Origin: a virus
DNA length: 64,000 nucleotides
IMG/VR virus record: IMGVR_UViG_3300028908_000006
Location: 26,339 to 90,338 of that record
Reading direction: 5' to 3' (one strand)
Below the pieces are notes generated by a model. That model did not search any database. It was not told the DNA's origin and saw only the letters and a program-made list of their open reading frames with translations. Each line of letters starts with the position of its first letter. The stretch's first letter is position 1. This document shows, piece after piece, positions 22,859 to 31,237 of the stretch. A program made the position numbers and the translations under genes.

Positions 22859-24318
22859 GTGATCCCAGAATCGAAGTAAGTGACGTAGCCCACCCATACC
22901 ACACCAGTAACGTGTCTTTGTGGCGTGAGTGCCACCTCGCTTTTAGAGGTGGTAAGGAGTTTATAGAGTATGTGATCTCACGCCATCAGCTTGAACTTGA
23001 TGATGATTTTTACATCCGTAAAAAGAGAGCCTTCTACCTGAATTTCGTGAAACGGATCGTAAATACGATGACGGACATCATTTTCGATAATATGATAGTC
23101 CGTCCAACGATTGATAAATACAAAGTTTTAAAACCTTTTTACAAGAAAGCGTCTTTCTATGGCGAATCGTATGAGACCTTCATAAGGAGAGTTTCAAAAC
23201 TCTCCTCTGTTTTTGGTTGGGTAGTGGTGGCCGTTGATTTCTTCGGGACAAAGGTACCCACTCTTGCTGATGTTGAAAATGGTGTTGCATACCCGCGTTT
23301 GAGGCTCTTCACTCCCCTTGAATTTGTTGATTGGCAGAGAAATGGTGATGGGTTCAAGTATGGGGTGGTGAAGAGAGAGGTCTATGTGAAGGAAGATCCT
23401 GACAATCCGTTTTCTGAGACAAAGAACATAGATGAATATATCCTTTATACCGATAAAGAAGTCGTTGTAATCAGAGAGGATGTAATTTCAGCACGTTACA
23501 AGCATAACCTCGGATTCGCTCCTTTGATCCTGGTAAATGATTCCACAGTTGACGAGTTTGGGTTCTCTGAACCCCTCATCAAGGATGCCTCTCGAATAGC
23601 GGCCACAATAGTAAACTGGTCGTCTGTTCTTGATGAGGTCTTTTCAAGACAGACATTGTCCCAGCTTGTCTATCCCAATGAAGGGTCAATTGAAGAGGAA
23701 GCAGCAAGGCTCCTGGATCGTAGCAACATCCAGGGCCAGATCTCAAACCTGGATGATCTGGCTAACTTCGAGAAACTAGTGTTGAAGAAGATAGGGACGG
23801 CCAAAGTATTTACATATCCGGCAAATGCCGGCCACCCTCCACAATATATCTCACCACCGGCTTCTGATATGAGGATTGGCTGGGAGATAATAATGCAGCT
23901 TGCCCAGGTGATGTTCTTCCTTGTTGGTCTTGGTAGTGTGAGAGAAGATATTTATACAGCATCTTCCAAGGCCAGAGAGTCTGCTCTTTCTTTGATGAAG
24001 TCATACCTTAAGGATAAGGCAAACAATCTTCAAACAGCAGAAGAGAATATTCTTCAAACATTCTTTGCCTATATGCCGCCAAGCATTTGCCCTGCATCTA
24101 TTGAAGTTAAGTATCCAGCCGAGATAGATCCTGGTCCTTATATTGATTTCTTTAACGCTACTGTTCAGTCTCTCATTAAACCGAACATATCAACGGAATT
24201 CAACAAGGCAATTCTTAAGAAGCTCGTAGATAAGTGCCCATACTTGACAGATGAAGAGAAGAGTGTTATAAAAGACGAAATAGATGCTTCTTCTGGCATA
24301 TTCAACATTCCAAAATAA
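22852..24318 (+). CDS. Portal protein, 488 aa
   Basis: Portal-type dodecamer subunit through which DNA is packaged. The sequence matches the DUF4055-like portal group: an N-terminal helical region with KRIVNTMTDIIFDNMI, an SVFGWVVVAVDFFG core strand, RLRLFTPLEFVDWQ and a C-terminal stem/crown. Length and position before the scaffold and terminase genes support it. It overlaps the zinc-finger gene. Confidence 0.8.
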   Translation: MVSDPRIEVSDVAHPYHTSNVSLWRECHLAFRGGKEFIEYVISRHQLELDDDFYIRKKRAFYLNFVKRIVNTMTDIIFDNMIVRPTIDKYKVLKPFYKKASFYGESYETFIRRVSKLSSVFGWVVVAVDFFGTKVPTLADVENGVAYPRLRLFTPLEFVDWQRNGDGFKYGVVKREVYVKEDPDNPFSETKNIDEYILYTDKEVVVIREDVISARYKHNLGFAPLILVNDSTVDEFGFSEPLIKDASRIAATIVNWSSVLDEVFSRQTLSQLVYPNEGSIEEEAARLLDRSNIQGQISNLDDLANFEKLVLKKIGTAKVFTYPANAGHPPQYISPPASDMRIGWEIIMQLAQVMFFLVGLGSVREDIYTASSKARESALSLMKSYLKDKANNLQTAEENILQTFFAYMPPSICPASIEVKYPAEIDPGPYIDFFNATVQSLIKPNISTEFNKAILKKLVDKCPYLTDEEKSVIKDEIDASSGIFNIPK

Positions 24319-24352
24319 AGAGCCAAATAAATCCTAATAAAGGAGGTTTTGT

Positions 24353-25234
24353 ATGCCTGATAAGGACAAGGATAAAGATGTGCAGAAAGATGTCCATGAT
24401 GGACAACAGCCAAACGTGAATGACGATGATGGTCGTTCAACGACTGATGCCGTTAAGAAAGGTATTGACGACATAAAGAAACAGGCTGCATCTACCAATG
24501 ATCCTGAAGTGTTGAAGATCCTGCTGGACAAAATAACCTCTCTTGAAGAGCGTTTGTTGGAGTTACAACGACAGGAGGCTGAGAGGAAGGAACGAGAGGA
24601 GCAGGAAATACTGAAGCGTATGTCTGAGACTGAGAGGTTACGTTATGAGCTTGAGAAGAAGGAAAAGGAAATTGAGAAGGTTAAGAAGGAGCTTGAGGAG
24701 AGCCTTGGGAAGAAAGCGAGGGAGCTTGAAGAGCGTCTCAAGAAATATGAAGAGGATCGCAAAAAGCTTGCTGAAGCAGCGGCCAGGGCAAAAGCATTAG
24801 AGGCCGCTTCAAGATTTGGAGCATACAATCCTGAGCAGGTTTATCTCCTTATCAAGGACAATCTTGTGGCTGGAGAAGACGGAAGCGTATTTGTAAGAGT
24901 GCGTGATGGTGAGCAATTCAAGCAGGTTCCTGTGGATGAGTATCTTAAAGAATTTCTTGCCCGTCCAGAAAACAAGAACCTCCTCAAAACCAATGCTGCT
25001 ATTGGGGACAGGGATATAAGGCCCGAGGAAGGGGTAAAGACTTCCGCCCCATCTGCTGAAGGACTCACTCCAGAGGTCGAGAAATTCTGGCGTGGTCTGT
25101 CTGAGCGTCAAAAGGAAAACATCATGAACAAAGCTATGATTATGAAGCGGCCGTGGCAGGAACTGGCTCACCTGGAGTATATCAAATATACAAAGGCCAA
25201 ACAATACAAGGAAAAATATATGAAGCGATCTTAA
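24353..25234 (+). CDS. Capsid scaffolding protein, 293 aa
   Basis: Highly charged, with a long coiled coil (about residues 65-145, rich in Glu/Lys/Arg/Leu), then a short globular part (VYLLIKDNLVAGEDGSV) and a basic C-terminal helix, the layout of phage scaffolding proteins such as GP20-type. It should nucleate capsid assembly and leave the shell. AAAGGAGGTTTTGT precedes the ATG. Confidence 0.75.
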   Translation: MPDKDKDKDVQKDVHDGQQPNVNDDDGRSTTDAVKKGIDDIKKQAASTNDPEVLKILLDKITSLEERLLELQRQEAERKEREEQEILKRMSETERLRYELEKKEKEIEKVKKELEESLGKKARELEERLKKYEEDRKKLAEAAARAKALEAASRFGAYNPEQVYLLIKDNLVAGEDGSVFVRVRDGEQFKQVPVDEYLKEFLARPENKNLLKTNAAIGDRDIRPEEGVKTSAPSAEGLTPEVEKFWRGLSERQKENIMNKAMIMKRPWQELAHLEYIKYTKAKQYKEKYMKRS

Positions 25235-25263
25235 CTCCTGATTCAGAAATGACGAGTCAGGAG
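25235..25263 (+). promoter_or_regulatory. Hairpin enclosing the ribosome-binding site of the 25274 gene
   Basis: CTCCTGATT (25235-25243) can pair over 9 bp, with one G-U, with AGTCAGGAG (25255-25263). The latter contains the AGGAG ribosome-binding site 10 nt before the ATG at 25274. This is like the hairpins before the capsid and tail-tube genes. Confidence 0.5.
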
Positions 25264-25273
25264 GGAAGCTATT

Positions 25274-25519
25274 ATGGCCAGAAAGAAGTCCAAGTTTAGA
25301 GTCCAGGAAGCTATCAAGCGTCCTGGTCGTGTTAGGAGCTACATCAAGAGACTTTATGGTGACAGGGCATTTACCAAGCAGGGCACGATCAAGCAGGAGT
25401 ATCTCATGCGTGCCATTGAACGTGTCAAGAATTCCAGAATGCCTAAGGAAAAGAAGAAGTCGTTACTTTCTGCACTAAATCTGGCAAGGAATCTCAAGTC
25501 TTGGGCAAAGAAGAGATAA
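25274..25519 (+). CDS. Small basic head-module protein, 81 aa
   Basis: About one third Lys/Arg, helical (RRKSKF-like start, IKRLYGDRAFTKQGTIKQEY). It probably binds DNA or the capsid interior. No family recognised. It lies between the scaffold and the putative small terminase gene. Confidence 0.65.
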   Translation: MARKKSKFRVQEAIKRPGRVRSYIKRLYGDRAFTKQGTIKQEYLMRAIERVKNSRMPKEKKKSLLSALNLARNLKSWAKKR

Positions 25520-25938
25520 ACGAAATTGTCGAGCTTTCAGAGGTTATAGAAGAGGCTCAGGATGATATGGTTGACATTCCTGAGCCTCTTCATGCTGGTG
25601 AAATAACAGATCCCCATGAGATTGAAGAGAAGCTGGCTGAACTTCCGGAGGAGCTAAAAACCCATGCTGCTCAGGGGATATTGAAGAAGATTGATGAGGG
25701 GCTTGAGTGGGCTGAGAGAGGAGTGAGACAGTTCTTCAATACCTCTCCGAAGAGAGCTGTAGAGTTCCAGCAAAACTACATTTCATTCCTGGAACTTAAA
25801 GCCAAAATCCTGAAACTCATCTCTGATACCGGTAGCACGAAACAACAGGCTGTTAGTGCACAACAGAATAACATCATTGTAGATCCTGAATCGGCAAAGG
25901 AACTTGTTAACAAGCTGGTAAAGAAGCTCTATGAATAA
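25501..25938 (+). CDS. Acidic protein before the terminase, possible small subunit, 145 aa
   Basis: Acidic helical protein (EEKLAELPEELKTHAAQGILKK and following helices). A TTG start at 25501 gives 145 aa; ATG at 25567 gives 123 aa, and neither has a strong ribosome-binding site. Its position directly before terL, with an 8-bp overlap, suggests a small terminase subunit, but no DNA-binding motif is visible, so this is positional inference only. Confidence 0.5.
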   Translation: MGKEEINEIVELSEVIEEAQDDMVDIPEPLHAGEITDPHEIEEKLAELPEELKTHAAQGILKKIDEGLEWAERGVRQFFNTSPKRAVEFQQNYISFLELKAKILKLISDTGSTKQQAVSAQQNNIIVDPESAKELVNKLVKKLYE

Positions 25939-27511
25939 CATTGATGTCTCAAGTCTTTCAGACAATGAAAGGAAACTTCTCGGATATGCTTGTTCACTTG
26001 ATTTCAAGGCTTTTATAGCCGTCTGTCTGAGAGACCAACTCAACTATCCTTTTTCGCCCTTCCATGATTTCATTTGTGACCTTATAACCCATAAGCTTGG
26101 GAGCAGGATGCGATATGTGGTAGCAGCTCCCCGTGGATTTGGAAAGAGCTCCATCATAACGGAAGCTGCTGCCTTATGGCTTATCTGTCGTAGAGAATAC
26201 ATTTCTCTGTCCGATAGAGATCCAAGGAATAAAAACTACATCATAGTGATTTCAGACACCATAGATCAGGCCGTGGAGCACCTGGCAAACGTAAAAGAGT
26301 TGCTTGTGAACAATGATACGATACGGATGTTGTTTCCAAATGCTTCTGGTGAGGGGCGGGTATGGAAATCAGACATGATTGTTTCAAGATCCGGGGTTGT
26401 GGTGAGATCTCTTGGAACGACATCCAAGATAAGAGGACGGAGATTTGGGTTTGCAAGGCCGGATCTTGTCCTTGCGGATGATATAGAGAATCTTGAAATG
26501 GTGCAATCTGAATCTATGAGGAACTATCTCTATGAGTGGTTCACGCGTGACGTGTTGAAAGCAGTTGATCCGGAACGCTCAGATGTCATCGTGGTTGGAA
26601 CGATAATATCCAAGAATGCTTTACTATACAAGTTGTTTCACTCTGAAGAATTTGCAGGGTGGGATGGTAGGAAGTTCAAAGCCATTATTTCCTGGCCAAA
26701 GAGGATGGATCTGTGGGATGCCTTTGGTGAGATCATAAAAGATCGCAGAGATCCGAATAGATTCCAGAAAGCTATGGAATTTTATGAAGCGCACAAAGAG
26801 GAGATGGACGAGGGTGCTGAGATACTATGGCCTCAGAGATTTACTCTTGTTGACCACATGACAGAGTTCTATCTCGAAGGCAAAAAAACGTTCATGCTGG
26901 AAAGACAGAATGAGGTTGTGGAAGATGTAGATCGTGTCTTTGAGATTGATAAATACTACTATTATCAGGATGAGGAGCTGGAAGAAATACCAAAATCAAG
27001 ACTCCTTTTCTATATGTATGTAGATCCAGCCACGGGCAAGAAGAAAGGCAGATCACGAAAACAATCAACTGATATGTTTGCCTGTGTGGTGATAGCAAAG
27101 GACATTGGAACGAACGTGTATTATCTGATAGATTACTACGCTGATATTATATCACCCAACAGGCAATTCGCTGTAATAAAGAAATTCATAAACACATATC
27201 CGATATACAGGTTCTTCGTGGAATCAAATACAAGCCAGTTCTACTACTACGAGTCGTTGAGAGATTGGTTGTTGAGGTCCGGGATACATCGCCCGATACC
27301 GAGACCTCATGTGAACAAGGAAAACAAAGAAAGAAGGATTGAGGCTCTGGCACCGTATCTTGAGAACTGGACATTGAGACTGTCTCCAAACCACAGACAG
27401 ATGATAAGGGATCTTGAGGATTATCCGGCAGTAGAATACGATGACCTTCTTGATTGCCTTTCATCCTGTTTCTTCAATGCATACAAACAAAGGAGATTGG
27501 TTATTGCCTGA
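25931..27511 (+). CDS. terL: Terminase large subunit, 526 aa
   Basis: Packaging ATPase-nuclease. VVAAPRGFGKSS (63-74) is the Walker A loop, PDLVLADDIE (177-186) Walker B, and LFYMYVDPATGKKKG with a later FFVESN and DDLLDCLSS segment supply the RNase H-like nuclease acidic residues. It translocates DNA into the prohead through the portal at 22852 and cuts concatemers. The stop overlaps the next start (TGATG). Confidence 0.88.
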   Translation: MNNIDVSSLSDNERKLLGYACSLDFKAFIAVCLRDQLNYPFSPFHDFICDLITHKLGSRMRYVVAAPRGFGKSSIITEAAALWLICRREYISLSDRDPRNKNYIIVISDTIDQAVEHLANVKELLVNNDTIRMLFPNASGEGRVWKSDMIVSRSGVVVRSLGTTSKIRGRRFGFARPDLVLADDIENLEMVQSESMRNYLYEWFTRDVLKAVDPERSDVIVVGTIISKNALLYKLFHSEEFAGWDGRKFKAIISWPKRMDLWDAFGEIIKDRRDPNRFQKAMEFYEAHKEEMDEGAEILWPQRFTLVDHMTEFYLEGKKTFMLERQNEVVEDVDRVFEIDKYYYYQDEELEEIPKSRLLFYMYVDPATGKKKGRSRKQSTDMFACVVIAKDIGTNVYYLIDYYADIISPNRQFAVIKKFINTYPIYRFFVESNTSQFYYYESLRDWLLRSGIHRPIPRPHVNKENKERRIEALAPYLENWTLRLSPNHRQMIRDLEDYPAVEYDDLLDCLSSCFFNAYKQRRLVIA

Positions 27512-28098
27512 TGTTTACCATAGCTGTCAAGCAAAGAAATCCCATCACAAAAGAACCAGCTCTATGGTTTTATTCACCAAGATGTTCTCTATGTTGCCGT
27601 GATTGCATAGTTCCGTTCAAGACGCAGACAGATTACACGAAACTCGATATTGTGCCTGTCACAGAGAGATACAGGAACGAAATATCAAGTCTCGTTCTCT
27701 ATCTTGGTAACATGACACAGAAGCCACATATCATTATAAAATATCTAAACGTGTTCAAATCTAGGTGGCCTGGGCTGAAACGCTACATTGCCTTCGCTGT
27801 CCCAAGCCTTGGTTATCTCTGGAAGTATTTCACCTACAATCTTGCTGATGGGCTTATATTTGATCTCCATGCCCCGGCAGTAGTGCCAAGATCAGGGAAG
27901 CCTCCCCTCATGAAAGAAACCTGCTGCAATGAAAGACAGTTTATCCAAGCTCTCATTTTGTTGAGAGCGCTTGAAACGGACCCAAAGTCACCTCCTCATG
28001 TAATACGGGTGATGTTTGATCCCAGAAGATACAAGGCTAACCATGTTAAGGAATGGATGGGCTGGCTTAAAAATACATTTCCATTGGAGATGCCGTGA
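27511..28098 (+). CDS. Radical-SAM-like protein, degenerate, 195 aa
   Basis: RCSLCCRDC places Cys25, Cys29 and Cys32 in the CxxxCxxC arrangement of radical-SAM iron-sulphur clusters. Further on, LYLGNMTQKPHI sits where GGE usually lies, and LADGLIFDLHAP resembles the strand motif VDYVLLDIKAP of NrdG/PflA-type activases. Other radical-SAM elements are not obvious, so function is uncertain. ATG 27511 is coupled to the terL stop; its last 4 bp overlap the next gene. Confidence 0.4.
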   Translation: MFTIAVKQRNPITKEPALWFYSPRCSLCCRDCIVPFKTQTDYTKLDIVPVTERYRNEISSLVLYLGNMTQKPHIIIKYLNVFKSRWPGLKRYIAFAVPSLGYLWKYFTYNLADGLIFDLHAPAVVPRSGKPPLMKETCCNERQFIQALILLRALETDPKSPPHVIRVMFDPRRYKANHVKEWMGWLKNTFPLEMP

Positions 28099-28352
28099 AG
28101 GATAATATCATTTCCCTTTCAGAAAAGAGGAAAGAGAAAAAGGAGTTTGAAAAGGTTGTTCTTTCTGGTATCTGGGAAGCTATCTTCCAGAACATCCTGA
28201 AAGTGATTGAAAAAGATCCAGACGCAGTCTCATTCGTTCTCATCACCTGGGACAAGAACTCAAACACGATAGACTGTCAGGCACACTCAGAGGGACCAGC
28301 TGATGTCCTGGTGATGATTGAGAAGGTGAAACACTACTTGATGGAAGACTAG
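28095..28352 (+). CDS. Hypothetical protein, 85 aa
   Basis: Small helical/beta protein (VVLSGIWEAIFQNILKVIEK, then SFVLITWDKNSN) with a GTG start in a GTGA overlap. No family recognised. Last rightward gene before the antisense nuclease. Confidence 0.55.
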   Translation: MKDNIISLSEKRKEKKEFEKVVLSGIWEAIFQNILKVIEKDPDAVSFVLITWDKNSNTIDCQAHSEGPADVLVMIEKVKHYLMED

Positions 28353-28358
28353 TTTACT

Positions 28359-28889
28359 TTAGGTTATTCCAAGTTTTTCTACAAACCAGGGAATATTTGG
28401 GATTACTTCTTCCGGATGCATCTCTTCCATTTTCTTCCTCAGGCTTAAAATAATATCTTCTCTTGCAAACCTGAACGTCTCTAAATCATCCAAAAACCTC
28501 AGAAGCCCAAGATAGCAGAAATCTGCAGGAAGGGGTGCCTTTGGGGAGATGAATCCATGCGGATAAGTCTGTTTTATTTCTTTGTTTTTGATGGTGGTGA
28601 TGTGGTAGAATAATTCGCTGCGCCATTGAACAAAATAAGGAACTCTGATAACTCGCATTCCATATTCTCTTAGAAGGCTTGATTTACTCTTATCGTTGAG
28701 AATCACTTTTGCCTTCGTGTAATGTAACGGACCATCGAACTCTACGACAGTATCAAGGTCTGGGATATAAATATCTGGAATAACTACTCTTCCAGCAACC
28801 TTTATCCTTTTGTTTCTTTCAATTTTTAATTCACATTCTCTTTTTAAGTATCTGTATAACCTTTCTTCCGTTAGAAACTTTTCTCTCAT
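28359..28889 (-). CDS. Free-standing PD-(D/E)XK-type nuclease, 176 aa
   Basis: VVIPDIYIPDLDTVVEFDGPLHY (about 35-57) followed by a conserved Lys/Arg helix and YGMRVIRVPYF resembles the VSR/DUF559 restriction-endonuclease-like core: an Asp in the first strand, E-x-D-G, then an R-V-x-x-V strand. It reads against all surrounding genes, just upstream of the capsid gene, which suits an inserted homing-type nuclease. The ATG at 28889 has no ribosome-binding site but lies 7 nt from a consensus promoter -10 box, implying a leaderless message. Confidence 0.6.
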   Translation of the reverse strand: MREKFLTEERLYRYLKRECELKIERNKRIKVAGRVVIPDIYIPDLDTVVEFDGPLHYTKAKVILNDKSKSSLLREYGMRVIRVPYFVQWRSELFYHITTIKNKEIKQTYPHGFISPKAPLPADFCYLGLLRFLDDLETFRFAREDIILSLRKKMEEMHPEEVIPNIPWFVEKLGIT

Positions 28890-28896
28890 AGCGATG

Positions 28897-28925
28897 TATC
28901 TACCACAGAAGCTTGTTGTAGTCAA
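28897..28925 (-). promoter_or_regulatory. Leftward promoter for the antisense nuclease
   Basis: TTGACT (28920-28925) and TAGATA (28897-28902), separated by 17 nt. The -10 box ends 7 nt before the ATG at 28889, so transcription should begin at or within a base or two of the start codon. Confidence 0.55.
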
Positions 28926-28942
28926 GATTAAAAATTTTAGCC

Positions 28943-28986
28943 TAACTACTTCCTCCCAAAATAACAAGGATAGGAGGAAGTAGTTA
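28943..28986 (+). promoter_or_regulatory. Hairpin enclosing the capsid gene ribosome-binding site
   Basis: A perfect 14-bp inverted repeat (28943-28956 with 28973-28986) with a 16-nt A-rich loop buries AGGAGG and the first base of the AUG. The 5' arm and its flank (a 21-nt stretch ending CCTCCCAAA) recur before the tail-tube gene at 32414-32434. A stabiliser, thermosensor or protein-binding control element of the major capsid mRNA is likely. Confidence 0.75.
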
Positions 28987-29993
28987 TGCCCTACGATATT
29001 ACAACCTTTAAAGAGTATATAGAGAAAGAGGCGTATTCGATCTTCTTCGACTCGCTTCCTGCCCCGGACCAGCCTTACTATCAGTTCGTTGAGGTGGATG
29101 AGGATACCGGTAAGATTCTCCACCAGACAGATTCTCTTGCTTACTCCGGGACTCTTGATACCTGGGAAGAGGGAGACACCCTCACTTATGAAGAGCCTCA
29201 GTTCGGTTATCCGGTGTATGGCCGAGTGAGGTTCTTCAGGAAGGGACGTAAGCTTACCTGGCATCAGCAGCAGATTCAGTCCCTCGCGGACCAGCTTCTG
29301 GCTCAGGTGCGTGATTGGGCCTGGGCTTATACCAGGACTAAGAATGAGTGGATTCGCCGGATGATCGAGGAAGGCGCTTTGACGGCTGGTTCTGCAGTAT
29401 TCAACCAGTCCATTGCTGGTTCCGATCCCTGGACAGACCCAACTGGTAACTTTATCTATGATAACAAGCCTTTCTTTGCCAATGACCTGTCTGGGACGGG
29501 TGGAAGCGACAATCGTCACCCTCTCAAGACAGATCCTACTAAGCTTTATGAGAACTATGCGGCTCTTCCGCTTACTTATGATAATTTGCTCACGGTTTAC
29601 AACAAGATGGTCCAGAACAATGTTGACGACTGGGGCCGTAAGATAGAGGTGCGACCTGATATTCTCCTGGTGCCAACTGCTCTTGAAGTAACTGCTCGTC
29701 AGCTGGTGGAAGCCGACTTCGCGCCTCATGATGATACCACTCCATCCAAGCCTAACCCGTTCAAGAATGTGCTTCGGGTAGTGGTATGGCCTGAGCTTCA
29801 GGTAAGTGATGGGTGGTGTTTGATCGATTCCAAGATGAAGGGAATCGTGGTGCTTGAGAATCCGGCTGACGTTGACATCAACGTTTGGATTGATGAGAAG
29901 GAGCGGGCGCTTTACTGTGACATCGTGTGTAAGTTTGGTGCCTATGTAAGGAACTGGCGTCCGTTCTTTGGTTGTAACTATCCTCAGAGCTAA
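28986..29993 (+). CDS. Major capsid protein (HK97-like), 335 aa
   Basis: Positioned after scaffold and terminase genes. It shows features of an HK97-fold shell protein: N-terminal arm, a beta-rich E-loop-like region (GTLDTWEEGDTLTYEEPQFG), a long spine helix (QQIQSLADQLLAQVRDWAWAYT), a P-domain with ILLVPTALEVTARQLVEA and a terminal strand with Trp/Tyr. No scaffold is fused to it, consistent with the separate scaffold gene. Codon use is noticeably more GC-rich and regular than in neighbours, as expected for a highly expressed gene. Confidence 0.78.
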   Translation: MPYDITTFKEYIEKEAYSIFFDSLPAPDQPYYQFVEVDEDTGKILHQTDSLAYSGTLDTWEEGDTLTYEEPQFGYPVYGRVRFFRKGRKLTWHQQQIQSLADQLLAQVRDWAWAYTRTKNEWIRRMIEEGALTAGSAVFNQSIAGSDPWTDPTGNFIYDNKPFFANDLSGTGGSDNRHPLKTDPTKLYENYAALPLTYDNLLTVYNKMVQNNVDDWGRKIEVRPDILLVPTALEVTARQLVEADFAPHDDTTPSKPNPFKNVLRVVVWPELQVSDGWCLIDSKMKGIVVLENPADVDINVWIDEKERALYCDIVCKFGAYVRNWRPFFGCNYPQS

Positions 29994-30013
29994 TCCCTGA
30001 GATTATAGGGGTG

Positions 30014-30049
30014 GCGCTGGGCTTCCGTCTCATGGTGGGTGCCTGGCGC
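30014..30049 (+). other. Intergenic hairpin after the capsid gene
   Basis: GCGCTGGGC (30014-30022) pairs with GCCTGGCGC (30041-30049) through 9 bp including two G-U pairs. No T-run follows. It may stabilise or help process the capsid mRNA rather than terminate it. Confidence 0.4.
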
Positions 30050-30084
30050 TGCCCTTCATCATATTATCATAGGAGGATAATAAA

Positions 30085-30246
30085 ATGCCAAGGGGCAAGC
30101 GAAGTGAACCAAAGTTTAAGGACTTTGATGTCTTTACTAAGGAAGTTGCTGAGGCTGTTAGAGAAGGCCGTGTGTTGAAAATCAAAAATGGCTGGAGAGT
30201 GTTCTATGGCGAAGAAAAAGGGAAGAAAGAAGAAGAAAAAGTGTAA
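30085..30246 (+). CDS. Small basic protein, 53 aa
   Basis: MPRGKRSEPKFKDFDVFTKE... ending in a Lys/Glu-rich tail. ATAGGAGGATAATAAA precedes the ATG. The short winged segment VREGRVLKIKNGWRVFYG is beta-hairpin-like. Probably a head accessory protein; no family recognised. Confidence 0.6.
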   Translation: MPRGKRSEPKFKDFDVFTKEVAEAVREGRVLKIKNGWRVFYGEEKGKKEEEKV

Positions 30247-30265
30247 AAAGAAGAAGTGATGAAAG

Positions 30266-31237
30266 ATGTTAATTTCTACACCATGCCATCCAAAGGCAAA
30301 TTCCTATGTTTCGTATGAGGAACTTGAAGACGCCCTCTCTGTTTTTGATTGGTGGGAAGCTTTAACACCAAAACGGAAAGAAAACGCCGCCATATTAGCC
30401 GCAAGTGCTATAGACGCCGTCCCGTATATTGGGAGGAAGCTCCTTTTAGGACAAAGGCTTCAGTTTCCAAGAGCAGACCATCCTGTTCTAAAAATAGAGG
30501 GAAACATACTTCTGCTTGTGGAAAACTATGAAGGTGTTGGGGCAGAAGTAACAGAGCCTTCTACGAGCTTTTCATTTGATATAGACATCTTCCCAACCTC
30601 TCTCACTATCAAGTATAAGATAGGCGGGAATGATTATTCTGTTGGTATGGATGACGATGGAAGCATAAATGATTCCTACGTCTCGGGGTATTGTGATCGC
30701 AACCGTGGCCGTGTCGAATTGACATTCACGGTCTCTCCTGATGTTGGGTCTTCGATTACATATAGCGGTGATGGTTACCATAGAAAGAAGGTGAAACACG
30801 AGACTCTTGAGGCCGATCCTGAAAATGTCATGGAAGGGTTCATGAACACCGGGGCCGTTAGATGTGTTGGAGATGACTTTGACATCATTTCAAGTATCAC
30901 GGCATCACACCCCAGGAGTGGTATTCTGGAATTTGAGAACCTCATCCCTGGGCTACCTGATACAGAGACGCATTTTTACATAATTGCACCAATACATGAA
31001 GACATAAAGATTGCTCAGCTCATTCAGACTGCTCATATAATAAACCCAACCGGGGTATTTCCAGTTGAGGGTATCAGGATAAGGAAGATAGCCGATACTA
31101 TGGTTTCATTTTCAGATCGTATTCTTGGTTATTCTCGCTATGTAAGAATGGCCTCCAGGTATGGGCTTCACCCTGCTGCTTTCACCAGATTGATACCTTA
31201 TTCAATATACGGAAAGGCTGAAGTGGGTGTCGCATGA
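30266..31237 (+). CDS. Head-tail connector of the DnaT-like/Gp6 type with inserted beta domain, 323 aa
   Basis: The first 70 residues (NSYVSYEELEDALSVFDWW, RKENAAILAASAID, LGQRLQFPR) match phage head-completion proteins annotated as DnaT-like. Their C-terminal helix pattern resumes at HEDIKIAQLIQTAHIINP (about 244-261). Between these lies about 160 residues of beta-rich sequence not found in ordinary family members. The protein should sit on the portal ring. The ribosome-binding site is weak. Confidence 0.6.
   Translation: MLISTPCHPKANSYVSYEELEDALSVFDWWEALTPKRKENAAILAASAIDAVPYIGRKLLLGQRLQFPRADHPVLKIEGNILLLVENYEGVGAEVTEPSTSFSFDIDIFPTSLTIKYKIGGNDYSVGMDDDGSINDSYVSGYCDRNRGRVELTFTVSPDVGSSITYSGDGYHRKKVKHETLEADPENVMEGFMNTGAVRCVGDDFDIISSITASHPRSGILEFENLIPGLPDTETHFYIIAPIHEDIKIAQLIQTAHIINPTGVFPVEGIRIRKIADTMVSFSDRILGYSRYVRMASRYGLHPAAFTRLIPYSIYGKAEVGVA

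Noticed and set aside
28890-29729. Extension of the antisense nuclease frame across the capsid gene
   Set aside because: The extra 280 codons are antisense to the capsid gene and unlike the nuclease part; the ATG at 28889 with its promoter is the better start.
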